Shown here piece after piece: positions 19,720 to 32,767 of a stretch of 64,000 bases of DNA. Source of the stretch: Puffinus mauretanicus (taxonomy: Eukaryota; Chordata; Aves; Procellariiformes; Procellariidae); the NCBI GenBank assembly GCA_023333565.1, contig JAJKFH010002994.1, forward strand, positions 558,001 to 622,000, read 5' to 3'. The notes under the pieces were generated by a model. The model made no database searches and was not told the origin of the DNA. It was given only the letters and a program-made list of their open reading frames with translations. Positions within the stretch are counted from its first letter, which is position 1, and every line of letters begins with the position of its first letter. Both the position numbers and the translations under genes were made by a program.

Positions 19720-19960
19720 AGAAGCCCTTTTTAATTATATAAAGTGTGCACATTATTACTGAGGAGAGGAATACATGCCTTCCTCAAGAACCATAAAATT
19801 GGCTGCTGGGAATTAGACTTCAGCTGCAATTATTATATGGTCCTATAAAGGATATTGAAAGTCTGATAAAATTGCACCCTCGTCATGTAACAGTGATGCT
19901 TAATGCTAAATAACCACTCCGCAGCATTCCAGTCATAGCTTTCTCAAAACATCATAGCTC
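19720..19960. promoter_or_regulatory. Possible conserved non-coding block in intron 4
   Basis: AT-rich, non-repetitive stretch with motifs such as tttttaattatataaag, gcaattattatatgg and gatgcttaatgctaaataa. A similar shorter stretch lies at about 19290-19400 (ggcaattaaatgag, aattccattaattaaaa). Appearance is that of conserved regulatory DNA; this has not been tested. Confidence 0.22.
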
Positions 19961-22340
19961 CCTTCTCACACCGAAAAGAAAACATATCAGGATTTTGGAG
20001 CTAAAAGTATACCTAAATATTTGAAATACCACACGGACAGGTCAAAAGATACGTAAAGCCACATAGAGGCAAAACAACACATGTGATAAATGAATACTGA
20101 TAGTCTTTTATAAAGGAAAGCCCTCCATGGATACATACCCAATGTAAAAGACTACATATGATGAGAAGGAAATTAAAAAAACCAATACAATGAAGCAAGC
20201 CCCTAACTGCATACGCCTAACTCAGCCCTACCACGCTGTGACAAATACCAGTGCCATACATTCCTAAAGGCTGTTTTCCTTTTCGTTGCAGTACGTGTTG
20301 TAAACAGTGAGTATTTGTTATGCCTGCGTAGAGCTACAGGAGACTGGCCGGACTTCTGCTCGAGAACCTGGAATTTGCTTTTAGCAACATCAGTACGCTC
20401 CTCGTGTGCCTCTCAGGCCTGCAGATATAGCATGGGACTAAAACCTGTAGATATTTCTAATCCCACAGACTCCATCGCACTCACAACTTAGCCAGGCTGA
20501 AACTTTTGCATGTAGTAAGAATATCAAAGAAATATTTCTCTGACACATAACATAAGGCATGCGCAGGGGAAGGCTGGACAAGAGAGAGATTGTGCAGTGT
20601 GGAAGAAGGGGTGTAAATTTTGCTCTTGCAAATGAAGGAAAGGAGAAAATTCTTTCCCCTACAAAGAAGTACTGACGAAGCCCCTCACCATTTATACCCT
20701 ACAGCATGGGTGGCATATATGTCCAACCTTCTCCGTAAGGCTTCCGTCTGACTCTGCTGTTCAAATCCCAGCACCTGTGATAATGCTAGGCTTCAGAAAA
20801 AAGCCTCTGCACAAGAGCATGAAAAGGATCCCACACAGCTCTTGTTTGACACGACTACTCAGTCGTGAAAAAAAACAGACCTAGAAATCAAACCTACTCG
20901 CCTCCCAAATTATGGCAGGAAACATGTCTGGGCTGTGTTAGTATGGAGATGGAGGGGCTACAGCTTCTCTCCTTAGCACTGAATGGTGGACCTGCAGGCT
21001 GCAGGTATGTTGGGTACGTTTTCACAGAGGGGTTTCCTTTAGAAAACTGAGCTGCGAGAGCCCGTCCCATGCCCATGCTGCTCGTGCCCGTGCAAACTGC
21101 CTGCACCCTCTCAGCAATGGTCAGGAGCCTCTCCGAGTCGTCCACCTCTTCCCACGGCTCGAGCTGACGTGCAAAGGAAGCTGTTCACCTATGGAACGTT
21201 ACTAAAACTATGAGTAGGAAACAAGTAAATGAAAACTCACAGACCGTAGCTGATTAACCTGAAAAACAGTATTTCTGAGGCAATTGTGGTCTAGGATGAG
21301 CACGGTAAGTCCCTGCACTTCTCTACATACGCTGTGCTTAACACAGCAGGGACTGGCCACTGGGCACTACTCGACTATAAATGTTGAAAGCATAAAAAAA
21401 AAGATGTATGTTAGCTCTGACTGAGCATCTGAAAAACACTGATCTTTTAAGCAGTTAAGCTGTAAACAAAACATTAAAAAATTGATTTTTATTTAAGGTG
21501 TGCATGAAATGTGCTCCTTAAAAGGTAAGGCAAGTAACGATGAGGGTGCACTTTGCAATGAGGCCCTAAAAGCCTTTAGAAATTAATAGAAATATTAATT
21601 ACACCTCAAAACCTCTCTTGAGGTAAGTATTTTGAATATTATATAATGTCAACGTTTTATAAAAGTATAAAATCATACACACACACTGTCATATGCCAAC
21701 AGTCAGGCCAAGATTTGGAAGTGGAGACTTGGACTCCTAACTCCCTCTCATCTTTGAGTACAGTTGCAAAATCTGTTCAGACAGTATTTATCTACCATTG
21801 GGGAAAACAAAAATATCAACTCTCAAAATGTAAAAAGAAACAAACTCGAAACTTCTGATGCCAAACATAAAGGAAAGTTGAAACATACAGTAAAGGCCTT
21901 TGAATAGAATTTATGATCACACTTATACTGAACAGAACTGAAATTTGGTAGTGATTTACTTTTCAGTAAGACTTTTTTTTTTGTTGTTGGAAGGTATGAA
22001 AAATTTTCTCTGTCCTTTAAAAGTACAAATATTGCTGCTTCTTGATGAAGCTTCAAGATGTATCTTTTTTGTTAAAAATGTCTGAACCCTCTAATAAACA
22101 AATTACTGAGAATCACACAATATTGTAATAATATAAAATGATTTATACAGACATTGAAACGTAAATGCAATGAACAGTTTTAAGAGAAGTCATGAAATGT
22201 GCCTTAGTTACAGTTCTTTCCATTAGAAACAATACTGGAGCGTATTAGCTTCAGAATAAAACCATTGCTCATATTTACCTTATCAAAGGTGGAAAAAATG
22301 CCCAGTAGCATTCACACGAACATAAGCCATCAGTTTTTCA

Positions 22341-22442
<102 letters not shown>

Positions 22443-22920
22443 CTAAAAGGGGTGATGAGAAAAGGCGGCTTTTAGACTTGTTCCAATACAACTCTTACAC
22501 TCAGAGCTATAAAAATAAATTACTATATTTCATATAAAACTAGTTAATACATAAAAAGGGAACCCGAGTCTCCTATGTACAGCTCCTATAGAAACAACCT
22601 TGTAAGAATATTTCTGGTACGTTTGTACTGAATATAATTTGAAGTCCTGTTTCAGCACAATAGCAAGCATCAATATTTTTATGAACACTACTCTCTATTG
22701 TGATTCTTTACTTTAAATCTTTATAAAAAGCACGGTATTTGCCAGACAGGTTCTCTCCTCAACAACTGTCTGCCTTTACCACTAAGAAAGATATAACACA
22801 ACACATGGGAACCGCGTGCACTTCTGATGTCACGCTCTGCCTTTATTGTGGCAAATACATGTTTCTATTATTGCCACTAAGCCTATGAGAGGATGAAAAG
22901 ATGTACTTCTTGTACAGATG

Positions 22921-22948
22921 TAAGTATCACAGGTACTTGTGATACTTA
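22921..22948. repeat. 28-bp near-perfect palindrome
   Basis: taagtatcac and gtgatactta are exact reverse complements flanking aggtactt, which is itself nearly palindromic. Over the full 28 bp each 14-base half matches the other at 13 of 14 positions. Confidence 0.9.
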
Positions 22949-24479
22949 AAGCTAAACAACTGTGAATCTTCTACATACAAATAAGTTTTCTAGTAAAGTC
23001 AGGCACAGACCCATAGAGTCTATACGTCCTTGCACTCATGAGCTCAAGCCAGGCTCCTCTGACTAGCTTCTCTTCCTATTTTGTAATACACGCAATACTA
23101 ACTGAAGAAGCTGTCTGCCCAGGGGAGGCAAATTACTACCTCACACAATCTGTTATTTTCCCCTAAGTGTGTATTTTCATCTAAAACTTGATTTTACAAG
23201 GAAAGGCAGCTTTATGGCTCTGAGAATAAAATACTTATTCCACAGCAACTTTTCTTGGTAAACATCTGTTTTCCTAATGTACTAGAAAACAGAGGATTTA
23301 CAATTACTAAATATTGACAAAAACCAACCAAATTGAGCCAAGACCAGGTCCATAGAGTTAATACTCTAAAGCAGAAGAAGACAGAAAGGGAAACAGGAAA
23401 GCCTGACACAGTTCTGCAGCAGCTTACCAAAATCAGGAAACCGAAAGTATGGAGATTATCGTTCCCATATTTTAATAACAAGCAAGGAAGGATCTGAAGA
23501 ACTACGGATACAAAGACCTGATATCAATTCTTCTGTGTATTTGAAAAGCAGTTAATATTATGAAGCCATTTAAAGGTGTGTACGTCAACATGTACTAAAA
23601 AAGGAAGGTCCTGTCTGAAAAACGTCCTTGAATTCTTTCACTACATTATTGATTTGGTAGATAAGGCAGAAACAATGGACAGAGTTTACTGTATCTGTAT
23701 TTCAGGAAAGTATCTGATATTTTATTATACGGGAGGGAGATTTGCAGAATTAGAAAGCGTGCTGCACTCCGCCGGGCTGCAGTGGTCTGCAGAGCGCTCT
23801 GGCGCAGGAAGCAGAGGGTGCCAGGGAAAGGAAGCGGCGCAGGGAGGAGGAGAGATAAGCAGGAGGGTGCTGCGGGGTCAGATCTGGTGCCACTTCTGTT
23901 TACTTTGCACGAAAATGACTTTGCGAAGGGAAGGATTTGGGGGTGGGGGGGGAAATCCTACAATGTAGATGATTAAAATAATGGGGGGAGTCAGACGCAA
24001 AGTGCGCAGGAATGCCACGTGACTTGTATAGATTAGTCTTATGGCTGGTAAGTGACTTGCAGAGATCATTACGGAGAGGATTAAGGCCAGAAAACCAAAG
24101 GACAAGGACAATTGTAGAAATTACACAGAAGCACAATGCACAACGTATAAACCAAGAAAAGACTCGAGAGGAGGGGTCAAGGAGGGAAATAAGGACACCG
24201 AAAGCATCTGCACAGCGTTTGGCAGTAGCAATGAAATCTTGAGAGATAGGGCGAGAGGTTGTAAAGAGACAAGTTGTTGTAACACAATACAAGACTGTAT
24301 TCAGAGAAACAAACCAAATTCCTATTTTGCTTACATCCCCCCAAAATCTGGATTAATTTACGTAGCTTGGTGGAGATGTAGCATAACAGAAACCTGACCT
24401 ATTTGCAACTTATTCTTATCAATTAAAAAAAAAAAGAAAGGTATTGAAAGATGATAAACAAGCAGCAGAGGCCAAAATG

Positions 24480-24900
24480 ATGGAGGACATGGAGAGCAGA
24501 TATAAATTCTCAAGAAATGCTGGCCATACTTGTCTTTTAGAGTTTACCAGGAAAGGCTACGGAAAGGTACTGGAATCTCACAGGGCATGTGACGTGCTGG
24601 AGAGCAAGGGATTGATGGTTGTGAATAACCCATTTATTAATTTGAATTCATGCAATCACAGATGGACTGATGCTCATTAGGGAATGAGAACATAAGTAAT
24701 TTGGTTAGAACATTTTCAAACAAAGAGTATTTGAAATTAGAATATGGAACAAACTGCCAAAGGCAGAGAGGCACCGGGTAGTGTAAATCAACGCTTGGAG
24801 TATCAGACACCGTTTGTGAACGGGTGAGAAAGGAGGGGGCAGCCATCAGAAAGACTTCTGCAGTTGAGATATTTCATGGGTACATAAAGACAGACTTTGA
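24480..24900 (+). mobile_element. Probable degraded CR1/L3-type LINE fragment
   Basis: Contains tggaacaaactgccaaaggc, preceded by a run resembling the 3' untranslated region of CR1/L3 LINEs, with a purine-rich plus strand. It is heavily diverged, its boundaries are uncertain and no coding frame survives. The call rests on resemblance from memory only. Confidence 0.35.
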
Positions 24901-25999
24901 AGGCCAAAGCACACCATATGTTAGACTTCTGGACTTCAGTGTTCCCACATACAATTTTCTCTCGCTGCTGCTCAGCGGAGTACAGCCAAATTTAAATTAC
25001 TATTATTAAATACAATTAGCATTACAGAACTGATTCTGTACTGTATTTTGAAAAATTCATTTGCCCCTTTTAAGGAAACCAAAGCATTTAAAATGCTTGC
25101 ATTTCTGTGAAATAACAGGATGGATTTGTTTTCCTATTACAGTTTTTTCACATTTTAGTAAAGAGCATTTGTACTTATATTCTCTCCAAGTACTACAAAA
25201 GGTATGGCTTATTCACTCCTTACCAGTTATATAGTGATTGAAATATAAAACAGAATTGAAACAACATCTTCCAAGGAGATCAGAGACTTTCTGACGGAAG
25301 CAGTTTGTAAATCACAGGAACTTTCACACCTTTTTTTTCCCCAAAATTCAGAAACAGAATTCCAAAAAATCCCACCAGGCAGAAAGATTTTTTTATGGTT
25401 TAGTTGTTAAAAAAAATCAGTCTGCCCAGTTTAAAGTTCTATTAAAAATGAGCACCTCAACTATTTTGTATCTCAAAATAAAATTTAGAAAAAGCACCAT
25501 GACAACTTTAACTGGAATAAAAAAAAAATTAAGTATGCCAGCTTCCAGCTGCATAAGGAAATAAGGAAGTATGAGATGAAAAAGACATCAAAAATAGCAA
25601 AATATAAACGAAGTCCAGAAACAGAGGAAACTGAAATGACATGGAAGTAAGTATGTGGAAGTTCACTGAAAATTTTTCAAATCAAAGTAAAATTGGTTCG
25701 GGAGCCAACAAGAATGAGCTGCAAACAGCTCACATTAAAACAGTTGAACTACATTACAAAACTCTTGCTGAACGTTTTTATTTGACTCTAAAAACTTCAG
25801 GGACCCTGAAAGAAGTCAACTTATAATTACACTAGCGTAGTCTTGACATGAGCTTAGCTCCAAATCTTAATTTATCTAAACCAGGCCCCATTATGTCTTC
25901 TCTGACTAGAAAGAAACAACAGTGACCTCTGTATTCCCCACCACCCCCATAAACATATGTTCACTTTTAAGTTTTGGCATACTATTTGTCTTGATAATA

Positions 26000-26160
26000 C
26001 CACTGGCGCTATACTGAGATAACAGAAATGAGACACTAGGAATCCTCCCTCCTTAGCACACTCTTCATCTTTAAAATATCACCGGAGCTATACGGAGGGA
26101 GCCGCAGCGAGACACCAGTTTGAGAGCAGTCCTCCCTTTATCCACCTTATTTTTCCAGGT
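26000..26160. repeat. Imperfect tandem duplication, period about 79 bp
   Basis: cactggcgctatac followed by gagacacta and cctccct (about 26001-26050) recurs in diverged form as caccggagctatac, gagacacca and cctccct (about 26080-26138). The copies have drifted with small insertions. Confidence 0.5.
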
Positions 26161-27439
26161 CAAGTGCTTTCATGAGCTGTTGCTCAGGGTACCAGGTTCA
26201 TCCCAGAGGCTGAATGACACCCTTCCCCTCCATAATAATCTCTCTCCAACTTGCCCCTGAAGACCTCCTCGGTCTGCTCCCATTCTCCATTGCCAGAATG
26301 ACAGCTGGTTGTCCGATACTGCTGGCATGCTACTCCAGTAGCACGGACAGCCTATTTTAGGAATGCTTGGTCACAGTTTAATGTCTACTACACCTGGCTA
26401 AAATCAAAATATCATCAATGAAATCAACGGGTTTATCTCCACATTTAGGTAAGCACCATAAATCTGGCCACCTATGTCAGGGAAGATGCTGAATGTAGTT
26501 TTATCTGAACATTGCCTCTTTCCTTTTCAGCTATGTTCAGTCAAGTTCAAAAACATGAAAGTGAAGTCCATGGCTTTATTTTGGAATCTGTCACCCTCTA
26601 CGCACCAAGAAATTTCAACATTAATTAAAGTCTGATGTCTACTGCCCCACAAATCACCTGGATTCTGTATTCAGGTTTGCAGAAGTGGGATGCTCTTCTG
26701 TGCTGTACTGTATGTGGTATTGTCTCACCCATTGCAGTCAGCCAGAAGGCTGTACAATTATATTTCTGAATTTAAAGATGAAAGAGGAAGACAAAGCTTT
26801 TTGCAAGGAAGCTGGGACTGCCAGATGCTGGCACATTCTGCATCAACACTTAAATTCTCTGAACTTACAGATATCAGCACATTAACACATTTGCAGACCA
26901 TGAGACCGGCACATGGCCACGATGTGTTGCTCCTGACAGGTTGACCTGGATCACTCAGCACCGCTGTGTTTTTCTTTTGTTTTTAGACAACTCGGCATCC
27001 CAAAGACAACTCTGTAGTGAAGGGATCACATTGCTCTCTGTGTCTGTATGGCATTACCTAAGTATTGGTGATTTACTTGCAGTACAATTAACTGTGTATC
27101 AAGTGTCTCAAACACAACTATGCTAAATATGAATTTTGTAGTCCTAACTCCTTACCCTCATTGTTCTTCAGTTGCAATTCTCACTCTCAATTAGCCACCT
27201 TAACATGAAAGAGACGTCTTTTTCTGTCCTGCACCCAATCTGGAACTAACTTCTCAAGTAAAAATAAATTACTTAAACCAGAAGTTATTTTTCTGTTCTG
27301 ATTTTTAATAAATAGATGCCTTAATGAGACACCCATCCCCCTTCATTCGCACAGCTCCCTTACACATCTTTTGTTGTATTGTTTTGCATCACAAAGTTTC
27401 TTCATTTGTCTTCAATTACTTCAACCTACTGAAATGCCA

Positions 27440-27640
27440 TTAAGAACTGTAAGAAACATATTAAACAAAGGGAAAAGCATGATAACAACTCATTAACGCA
27501 CCATTATTTTAAGCCATGCTATATTCTTGAATAGCTGCCTTGGAATCAAACGGCGGTTATAGCAAGCATTATTAATGCCATGCAATGGCATCAGTCTTTC
27601 TTTGAAGCCATTACAATAGAGCTTAGCTGTTCTCTCATAT
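27440..27640. promoter_or_regulatory. Possible conserved non-coding block in intron 3
   Basis: Non-repetitive AT-rich sequence with aactcattaacgcaccat, caagcattattaatgccatg and a short palindromic run gccatgcaatggc. It is enhancer-like in composition only. Confidence 0.2.
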
Positions 27641-30600
27641 AAAACAGTACATCAGTTGCTAAGGTGGTGCACCGCAACAGCTCTACAACACACTCTGTCC
27701 GTGTGGATTAGGAAGCACACAGGGTATGTGCACAGTTGGCTGGATGTCCCTTTCTTAATACCAACAGATACCGATATTAATAAATTCATTAATAAAAATA
27801 CAACATTATGATTTTACAAATCAATAAAAATATATAGTTCATCAGCCCATTTAATTTTTTGCAGCTGACAGAAGAAAAAGTAAAAATACTATTTTTTCTG
27901 TTTCCTGCAATTGAAAGATTTTTGAAGCAAAATCAAAAAGAAATTATTCCTGTGCAGCTGCTTAAAGCATATGGTGTATATTTTAGCTGTGCTATAAATT
28001 CTTTAACAAAAATAAGGACTTCACAGAGTGGATACAATACCAATCTGTTTAACAAAGCTGCTTGGGTGCAGTGCATAGGTATGCTACCAGGGAAGAGCTT
28101 GGGAAGAGCATGCCTGCCTCACCAACTTGTTGGTTTAACCTCAAGTTAAGAAGAGAGCTTTAAGAGGGACTCAAATCCTTCAACTTTTCAATTCTGCTTC
28201 CCTCCACTGTGAAACAGCTGCAACCTTGAACCCTTGAAACCTTCTCTTCCTTTCATGCCCAGATAAACCCTGATTTTCCCAGACAAACAACGCTGCCATC
28301 CCCTGAGGAAAGCTCAGCTCCCTCGTTCTCACAGGACAGCTTCTTGTTGCTTTTCCAATCTTTGATCTTCTTTCCCAGTAAAACAGCCCAGCCCAACACG
28401 TGCCTCAAGATATTGACAGCAGAATGACAGCTTTGTTTAAATGGCTTTTACTGTTTGCCACCCTGCCTTCAGATCATTGCGACAGTGGGTCTGCTATCAT
28501 TGCTGAACCTCTCCTGGATCCTTTGATAACCCGTGCGTCTCCCTCCTCGCGCCTCTCTGCATTTCTGAGCGGTGTTTCTCAGTTCCTGCTCTCACTCGAC
28601 TCCTAATCCGTGCGTCGGGCAGGCACCAAACGGAGCAGCCCTGCTCCCTCCTCCTGCCTCAGGCCATGGGCTCCCTCTTCTCTTGCATCAGATCTAGCAA
28701 TCACACTGTTGTAGCATGATTCAGCTCACTGACTCGATGAAAAACTAAGCAACGAAGGAGAGGAAGAATTTATTTTCCATCATGCCGGCAAACTGAACTG
28801 ACTCATCTTGTGCATTTGCTAGACTCAGCACGAGGGAGGAGGTGGGCACCCAGGACGGGGCAAGGGCACTTGCCAGCGTCAGTCCTGCCCTGGCATGGAT
28901 TGAGTACGGCATGAAACCAGAGTGACAAAATATGCATAGCAAAAGGAGGGTCAAAGTGCCAAATGTTATGAAAATTCCCTTCTGTAACTATTCTAGCAAT
29001 CAGTCTTTATAGGATGAAAGTGTATTAGCTTTGTTAAAATATATATTAGTTCACATTATACACTGTAATTTAATGAGGTAGTAGAATTTTACTGGAGACT
29101 TTGGTATTGTTCATGCTTAAGTAAAACAAACTAAAGGACAGCCTGGCCCTGGAAATAACAACTTTGCTTCTTGGAAGCTTAGAGCTGTCCATGAAGGGTA
29201 AAGGATACCTCTGGACAACCAAGATAATGCCAGCATCCTAGCCCCTCTAACACATTACTTAAACCCTCCCAGTGTTTTCTGGTGTCATAGATAAGTGAAT
29301 CTAGCACGATTGACTCCAGGGACATCTGGATCAATCGACAAGCAGCAAGAATGCTGCAGAAATATAGTTGATTTGCAAAGTTTTACTCTGATTAATAATT
29401 AGTAGTGTGGGTGCTAATGGTTAGTCAAATTGTGTTGTACCTGAACATTTGAAGGGTACGTGTGAAACCACATTTGGGGTGCCCCAATCTGGCTGGGGCA
29501 CCTCATGCGCATGAATAATTATTTACCCTTGTAATTCTATACTTTGCATCCTAGCTTCTCTCTTCAGTCAGCACGGGCCAATTGCGAATTTTTGTAACGC
29601 AAAAAAGGTAAAACACATGGCAGGAAGTAAGAAAAAGATGACCTCCAAACAGGGGATGCGTACTTCCCAAAAAATTGAAAGAACATCTTTCTAGGGAATA
29701 GATCTTATTCGCTATGCCACTAACCAGGGAGATGTCAGAGCTTGCCACTTTTGATCCTCAGGGCTCTGCAAGAGCACAAGGTGGGATGGAGAACATCCGC
29801 CGCAGCCAGCCCAGCCACGCTTGGTGTGGCAAAGCAGGGCAGAGGAGGAAGGAGTTCCTGTGGTGTTCCTGCTGGGGCACAGTAGCCTGTGCTATTCAAC
29901 ATCACCTCCAGCGTCCCAGCAGGAGAAAGAGCTACACAATAAAATGAGTGGGTGCTTTCATCTGCCCGTCAGCCTCTCCTCCTGCCTCCATGAACAGTGA
30001 CCTAGAACCCACAATTGCTTTTGTCCCTTATGGATGATCCAAACTTTTGTTAAGTATTTTAAAAATTAGGGCAGAGGAATCCTTGCAAGAATGAGCTCAT
30101 TAGCTGCCTTTGTGCAAAATCCACCTGCACATAAACACCAAAATGTAACCTTTTGCTAATATTTTATATTGAGCTTACCCTCTTGCTTCTCTATTACAGC
30201 AAAGCAAGACCAGACACTGGCTTGTATAGAGGCTCATGGTAATTTTGTAATAAATACAGGAATAATTCTGTATTTGGAGAAACAGGGACTGGATTATAAT
30301 GACATTCGGCAGAATACCGCACCCGGCACAGCCCTCCCATCCCCATTCCTTCCAGCACACTTCAAGCTCTCTTTTTTTAAAAGGATGAGAAGATACTCCT
30401 GACACTGCGAACTGAAACAGTGCTGCCTGTCTGAATTTTGCATAAATAGTTTGCCAGCACTGTTAGCATTTCACCCAAATGCGCGGCAGCACCATAGCGG
30501 GCCTTAATATAGACAGCCCACCAGCTGCCAACAGAAATTTCAGCGCTTTGTCAATTATATAAAAATAAGAGAATTTGGGATGATCCTCCCCAAAGTTACC

Positions 30601-32491
30601 CTAGTAGTTACTGCCGTCTCAGTACAACTTGCCTGCACGCTGGATGGGATGGAGATGAATCTGTAAGAGCTTCAGAAAGGTGCACGGTGCCTACTGCTTG
30701 CTTCTGGTCGTATATATTAGGTTTGGGACCTTGCCTGTTATCCCAATAGCTGAGGTTTGTCCCAGGAAGGTATCAATATGGGAAGGAGAAAAAGGTACAT
30801 ATAAGGAGAGGCTCTGACTGTATTTGAGAGTTTCTACAGTTCTGTCCATCAGTCTGGAGTTAAGCGTCTCTTCTCTCGGGAATGTTTTCGACCCAGCACC
30901 CTACAGCCCAGTGCCGGCAGCAAACATCCTACATGCTCATCAGGGAGAGCACATCTGCCTTCGAGATGCTGAAGTATATTTAAATCACCTTCCTCAGGAA
31001 AGATGTTGTTTAAACTGCAATCAAGCCAGCCAAAAATAAATAAATAATCGTTTACACACTTGTGTAAACAAAGAAATGAAACGCTGCTGCGCTGCTGTTA
31101 CCCCAAAAGCACGCTGTGCGCCTCTCTCTTCCCCGCTAGCATCGGGAAGCAGAATCGAGACGAAGCACAAAACCGTCCCCGTGCTCCTGTTATACAAAGG
31201 AAATTACCCACCACCCACACCCTGTGGAGTGGACGTTAAAAGAAAACAATTACCCGCCAAAAATATTAGATTTACTCCATTTTGTTACACGGAGTGGTTT
31301 AACGGGACTTTCATTGAAAAGCAGGAAAGCTCTGGGCCTAAATCAGCGCGACGCGAGCTCTGAATTTTGATGTATGCTGTTGACTTCCCCAACATAGAGC
31401 AATTTGTAATAGCTTTGCCACGCTGTTGTTTTCAAAGCTCCTGCTACATCACAAGCATTTATTTCTGACCACAAAATTACATTTATTCAACAGAAAGCAG
31501 CTCAGGGTCTTTAAGAGGTTAACTTCTGGAGTGCTTGGCTGCTCTCCAGCCTCTGTACTAGAATCAGTGCTAACGCAACAGCACACAACAGCACCCAGGC
31601 TAGCCGTGATTAATAGAGTGCTGAATACGCTGCTTTCCACATACACACACTTTTCATTCCCTTGCTTCCATAGATCATGGACTTATCCTCAAAATATCTG
31701 ACTGAAATTGAATTTGGCTTCTCTCTCAACCGTTCATTTCCTATGTTATGCAAGGTTATATCCTTTTCTGCATGAGCAGAACCAAACCAGCTGCAGCTTT
31801 TGAGAAGAAAATGTGTTTTCAATTATGAAGCTGGCCTGAATATTGAACCACAGTTCTACTGCTACTCTAATTGAGCCATCATGGAGTGAACCTACAGGAA
31901 AGAAATTGTATTAATTAGGTTTGTAAATTTAACATAAGGAAATTAAAGGGGGTAAAAAAAAAGATGCGTATCAGCTCAGGAGTACTTCAAAATGCAGAAG
32001 GAAAGTAGGTCTGAAGTTGTTTAGGCACACACATTATTAGAGCACTCCTTCAAAGATGTGATTAGTAGTTCCAGCACACGAAACTGATTTTCAGCTTCTG
32101 TTGTCTGTATATGGAAAATTATTAAATTACTCTGCTGACCAAATTAATAGTTTAAAGAGCAATTCAGCTAAGTGGGGAGTCAGAGTGGGCTCATCAGAAT
32201 GGCAATACCCTTAAAAGTACTTGCTTTGTGAGAAGAATATGAGAAATAGTTTTCACAGAAATAAAGTCCAGTGCGTTGTTTTGGAGTATGTGCCTTAAAG
32301 GGTTCTCCAAATGAGGGATTACTGCATTACTGTTGGACAGTACTGTTATGCCACATGAAAAGAATGCTAATGACCTCAGGAAATCCTTTCCCAGCCTTAA
32401 AATATCTATTTGATGACTTCACAAATACGGATTCCAACATTAGATTTCCATACCACAACTTTAGTTCTGTAAATTAACATAGCCGAAGAAC

Positions 32492-32510
32492 TTTTTTTTT
32501 TTTTTTTTTT
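32492..32510. repeat. Poly-T run (19 T)
   Basis: Homopolymer T on the plus strand, which is poly-A on the CUX1 sense strand. No retrocopy body was recognised next to it. Confidence 0.95.
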
Positions 32511-32742
32511 AAGATTTCATGTACAAATATCCATCCACTGATGTAAACACAGTAACACACAATGACCTACTCGGAACACAGCTTATTTAGATGGTTGCTT
32601 GAAGGAGTGCCTTGCCAACTTGCAAATGATATATAATCATTTTACGATTGAATGATAAAGCTCTTTAGCCTTTTCTGATTCTGTCCTGTATTTAGCCCAG
32701 CATATGGTGAGCAAACCATTAGTAAGTTGCATCCTCAGGTTA

Positions 32743-32767
32743 GGGGGAGGGGGGGGTGGGGGGGGGG
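32743..32767 (+). repeat. G-rich tract with quadruplex potential
   Basis: Runs of five or more G interrupted by single A or T over 25 bp on the plus strand (C-rich in CUX1 pre-mRNA). There are enough G-runs for a G-quadruplex. Confidence 0.85.
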
